Shown here: positions 34,504-36,498 of the stretch, one piece after another
Layout: every line of letters starts with the position of its first letter
How positions within the stretch are numbered: position 1 is the first letter of the stretch
Origin: an archaeon
GTDB taxonomy: Archaea; Iainarchaeota; Iainarchaeia; Iainarchaeales; Iainarchaeaceae
Assembly: GCA_024653905.1 (NCBI GenBank)
Contig: JANLGZ010000036.1
Location: 1-36,498 of the forward strand
Direction: 5' to 3'
Length of the DNA stretch: 36,498 bases
Notes under the pieces: model-generated
The model's database searches: none
The model's input: the letters and a program-made list of their open reading frames with translations, nothing else
What the model was told of the DNA's origin: nothing
Made by a program: the position numbers and the translations under genes

Positions 34504-36411
34504 ATGGAAAACACAGACTATTTGAAAGAAGTAAAAGACACAATAAATGCTATAGTTCCGAAAGAAGCAGAAATAACCTCAATAGACCTTGAGGGCCCGG
34601 AAGTAGCTATTTACACGAAAAAGCCAAAAATGTTTCACGAAAACGAAGATTACGTGAAAAATATTGCTTTCCAGTTAAAGAAAAAGGTAAACATCAGAGC
34701 AGATAAATCATTATTGATTGATCAGAAAGAGGCAAAAGAAGCAATAATGAGAATTGTTCCGGAAGATGCACAAATAACTGAAATACAATTTAGTGAACCT
34801 TTCAGTGAAGTTGTGATTGAATGTTTAAAACCAGGATTGGTTATTGGAAAAGGCGGACAAACAAGTAAACAAATTATTCTTGAAACAGGATGGACGCCTA
34901 ATATTCTAAGAGCTCCAACTCAACCAAGTGATGTTTTGAGAGGGGTAAGAAATCATTTGAATAAATATGCTGCTGAAAGGAAAAAAATCCTGCAACAAAC
35001 TGCTAATAAAATTTATTCTGAAAAATCAAGCCCAAGCTGGATTAGATTAACTCCATTAGGAGGTTTCAGACAGGTTGGAAGAAGTTGTATTCTTTTGGAA
35101 ACAAGAAAAACTAAAGTATTATTGGATTGCGGAATCAATGTAGCAGCACAGAATAATGAAGATGCTTTTCCTTTTTTAGATGCAATAAGGTTTCCAATTG
35201 ATGAACTTGATGCAGTTATTTTAAGTCATGCTCACATGGATCACTCTGGATTTATACCATATTTATTCAAACTTGGTTACAGGGGACCTGTTTATTGTAC
35301 GGAACCGACAAGGGATTTAATCGCGATTTTGCTTTTTGATTACATTGATATTAATGCCAAAGATAACAAAGACGGGCCTTATCAGGAAAGAGACGTTAAA
35401 GAAATGCTGAAATACTGCATTACAAGAGAGTATAGAGAGGTTACTGATATTGCACCAGATATGAGATTGACATTCCATAATGCGGCGCATATTCTTGGAA
35501 GTGCTTCTGTACATTTGCATATTGGAGAAGGTGCCCATAATCTTGTTTATAGTGCGGATATAAAATACGGTTTTACAAGGCTATTCAATAATGTTGATAG
35601 TAATTATCCAAGGCTTGAAACTCTGATAGTTGAAAGCACTTATGGTGGAAGGGATGATATTCAAACCCCAAGGGAAGATTCTGAGGTTCAGTTTTTGAAA
35701 GTAATACAGGAAACAATAAGGCAAGGCGGTTCGATTTTAGTTCCAAGCTTTGCTGTAGGAAGAGCACAAGAGATTCAGCTTATTATTGAAAATTTTTACA
35801 GACGCGGTTTAATTGATCAGGATGTGAGGGTTTACATTGATGGAATGATTAAAGAGAGTTCAGCAATTCACACTGCTTACCCTGAATATTTAAGAAATGC
35901 AGTACAGAAAAGGGTTTTACAGAACGATAGTCCTTTTACATCAGATATTTTTGAAGTTGCTACACCCGATCAGAGAGATGAGATTATAAAAAACGGAAAA
36001 GCGATTATAATTGCTTCAAGCGGAATGTTAACTGGAGGAGCAAGTGTACAGTATTTTTACAAAATGGCAGAAGACCCAATCAATACAATGGTATTTGTTG
36101 GTTACCAAGGAGAAGGTTCTTTGGGAAGAAAGGTTCAATCTGGGTTGAAAAGCATTCCAGTAACAATGGATAATGGAAGAACAAGAAGACTAAACATTAA
36201 TATGCGCCTTGAGACTTTAGATGGTTTTTCAGGACACTCAGATAGGAAGCAATTACAGGCATATGTAAGAAATTTGAAGCCAAAACCAAAAAGAATCCTA
36301 ACAGACCACGGAGAAGCATCAAAAACAATAGAACTAGCTAAATACTTCTCACAAAAGTTCGGAATAAGCTCACAATCCATAAATAATTTGGACAGCGTAA
36401 GATTACGCTAA
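34504..36411 (+). CDS. KH-domain beta-CASP ribonuclease (archaeal CPSF, aCPSF1-type)
   Basis: N-terminal KH domains (LVIGKGGQTSKQI), LTPLGGFRQVGRSCILLET, SHAHMDHSGFIPYL, ILGSASVHLHI, VESTYGGR, IIASSGMLTGG, GFSGHSDRKQL. Confidence 0.96.
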   Translation: MENTDYLKEVKDTINAIVPKEAEITSIDLEGPEVAIYTKKPKMFHENEDYVKNIAFQLKKKVNIRADKSLLIDQKEAKEAIMRIVPEDAQITEIQFSEPFSEVVIECLKPGLVIGKGGQTSKQIILETGWTPNILRAPTQPSDVLRGVRNHLNKYAAERKKILQQTANKIYSEKSSPSWIRLTPLGGFRQVGRSCILLETRKTKVLLDCGINVAAQNNEDAFPFLDAIRFPIDELDAVILSHAHMDHSGFIPYLFKLGYRGPVYCTEPTRDLIAILLFDYIDINAKDNKDGPYQERDVKEMLKYCITREYREVTDIAPDMRLTFHNAAHILGSASVHLHIGEGAHNLVYSADIKYGFTRLFNNVDSNYPRLETLIVESTYGGRDDIQTPREDSEVQFLKVIQETIRQGGSILVPSFAVGRAQEIQLIIENFYRRGLIDQDVRVYIDGMIKESSAIHTAYPEYLRNAVQKRVLQNDSPFTSDIFEVATPDQRDEIIKNGKAIIIASSGMLTGGASVQYFYKMAEDPINTMVFVGYQGEGSLGRKVQSGLKSIPVTMDNGRTRRLNINMRLETLDGFSGHSDRKQLQAYVRNLKPKPKRILTDHGEASKTIELAKYFSQKFGISSQSINNLDSVRLR

Positions 36412-36425
36412 AAACCTATTTCTTT

Positions 36426-36452
36426 TTCTAAAAGAATTTTAGAACCCCTATT
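36426..36452 (+). terminator. Possible hairpin and U-tract downstream of the beta-CASP gene
   Basis: Perfect inverted repeat TTCTAAAA-GAA-TTTTAGAA followed by cccctattttt. Confidence 0.35.
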
Positions 36453-36498
36453 TTTAACTCAAACTAATCAAATTCAGCACACAAACCATGTTATACAT

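Overview
AT-rich archaeal chromosome segment. Gene content (family D DNA polymerase DP1+DP2, Hel308, Orc1/Cdc6, SecDF, CarS, Bud32, eS1, uS15, NAC, KH-beta-CASP RNase, proteasome beta, SepF, NOG1-type GTPase) is archaeal. Small compact operons suggest a DPANN-type lineage, but that lineage call is inference. The backbone is housekeeping genes, interrupted by accessory DNA. (1) At 5.43-7.1 kb, two different toxin-antitoxin modules (RelBE-like and HicBA-like) sit between the same flanks: a 63-bp identical repeat on the toxin side and a 48-bp near-identical promoter element on the antitoxin side. Degenerate versions of the 63-bp repeat continue on both sides of the next small gene. This looks like a cassette array and is the strongest candidate for an undescribed arrangement. 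(2) A 440-aa intein with a LAGLIDADG-type endonuclease interrupts motif VI of Hel308. (3) There is a minimal archaeosortase-like gene and a distant candidate substrate. (4) An IS200/IS605-like end scar lies next to a decayed Bro-N/DinD-like gene. (5) A TA-like pair is arranged convergently and overlaps at the 3' ends. Other observations are a second, synonymously recoded copy of the NAC C-terminus, a GC-rich 22-bp tandem repeat, operator-like palindromes, structured leaders, and small ORFs missing from the supplied track. All family assignments are by eye from protein motifs; no database search was run.
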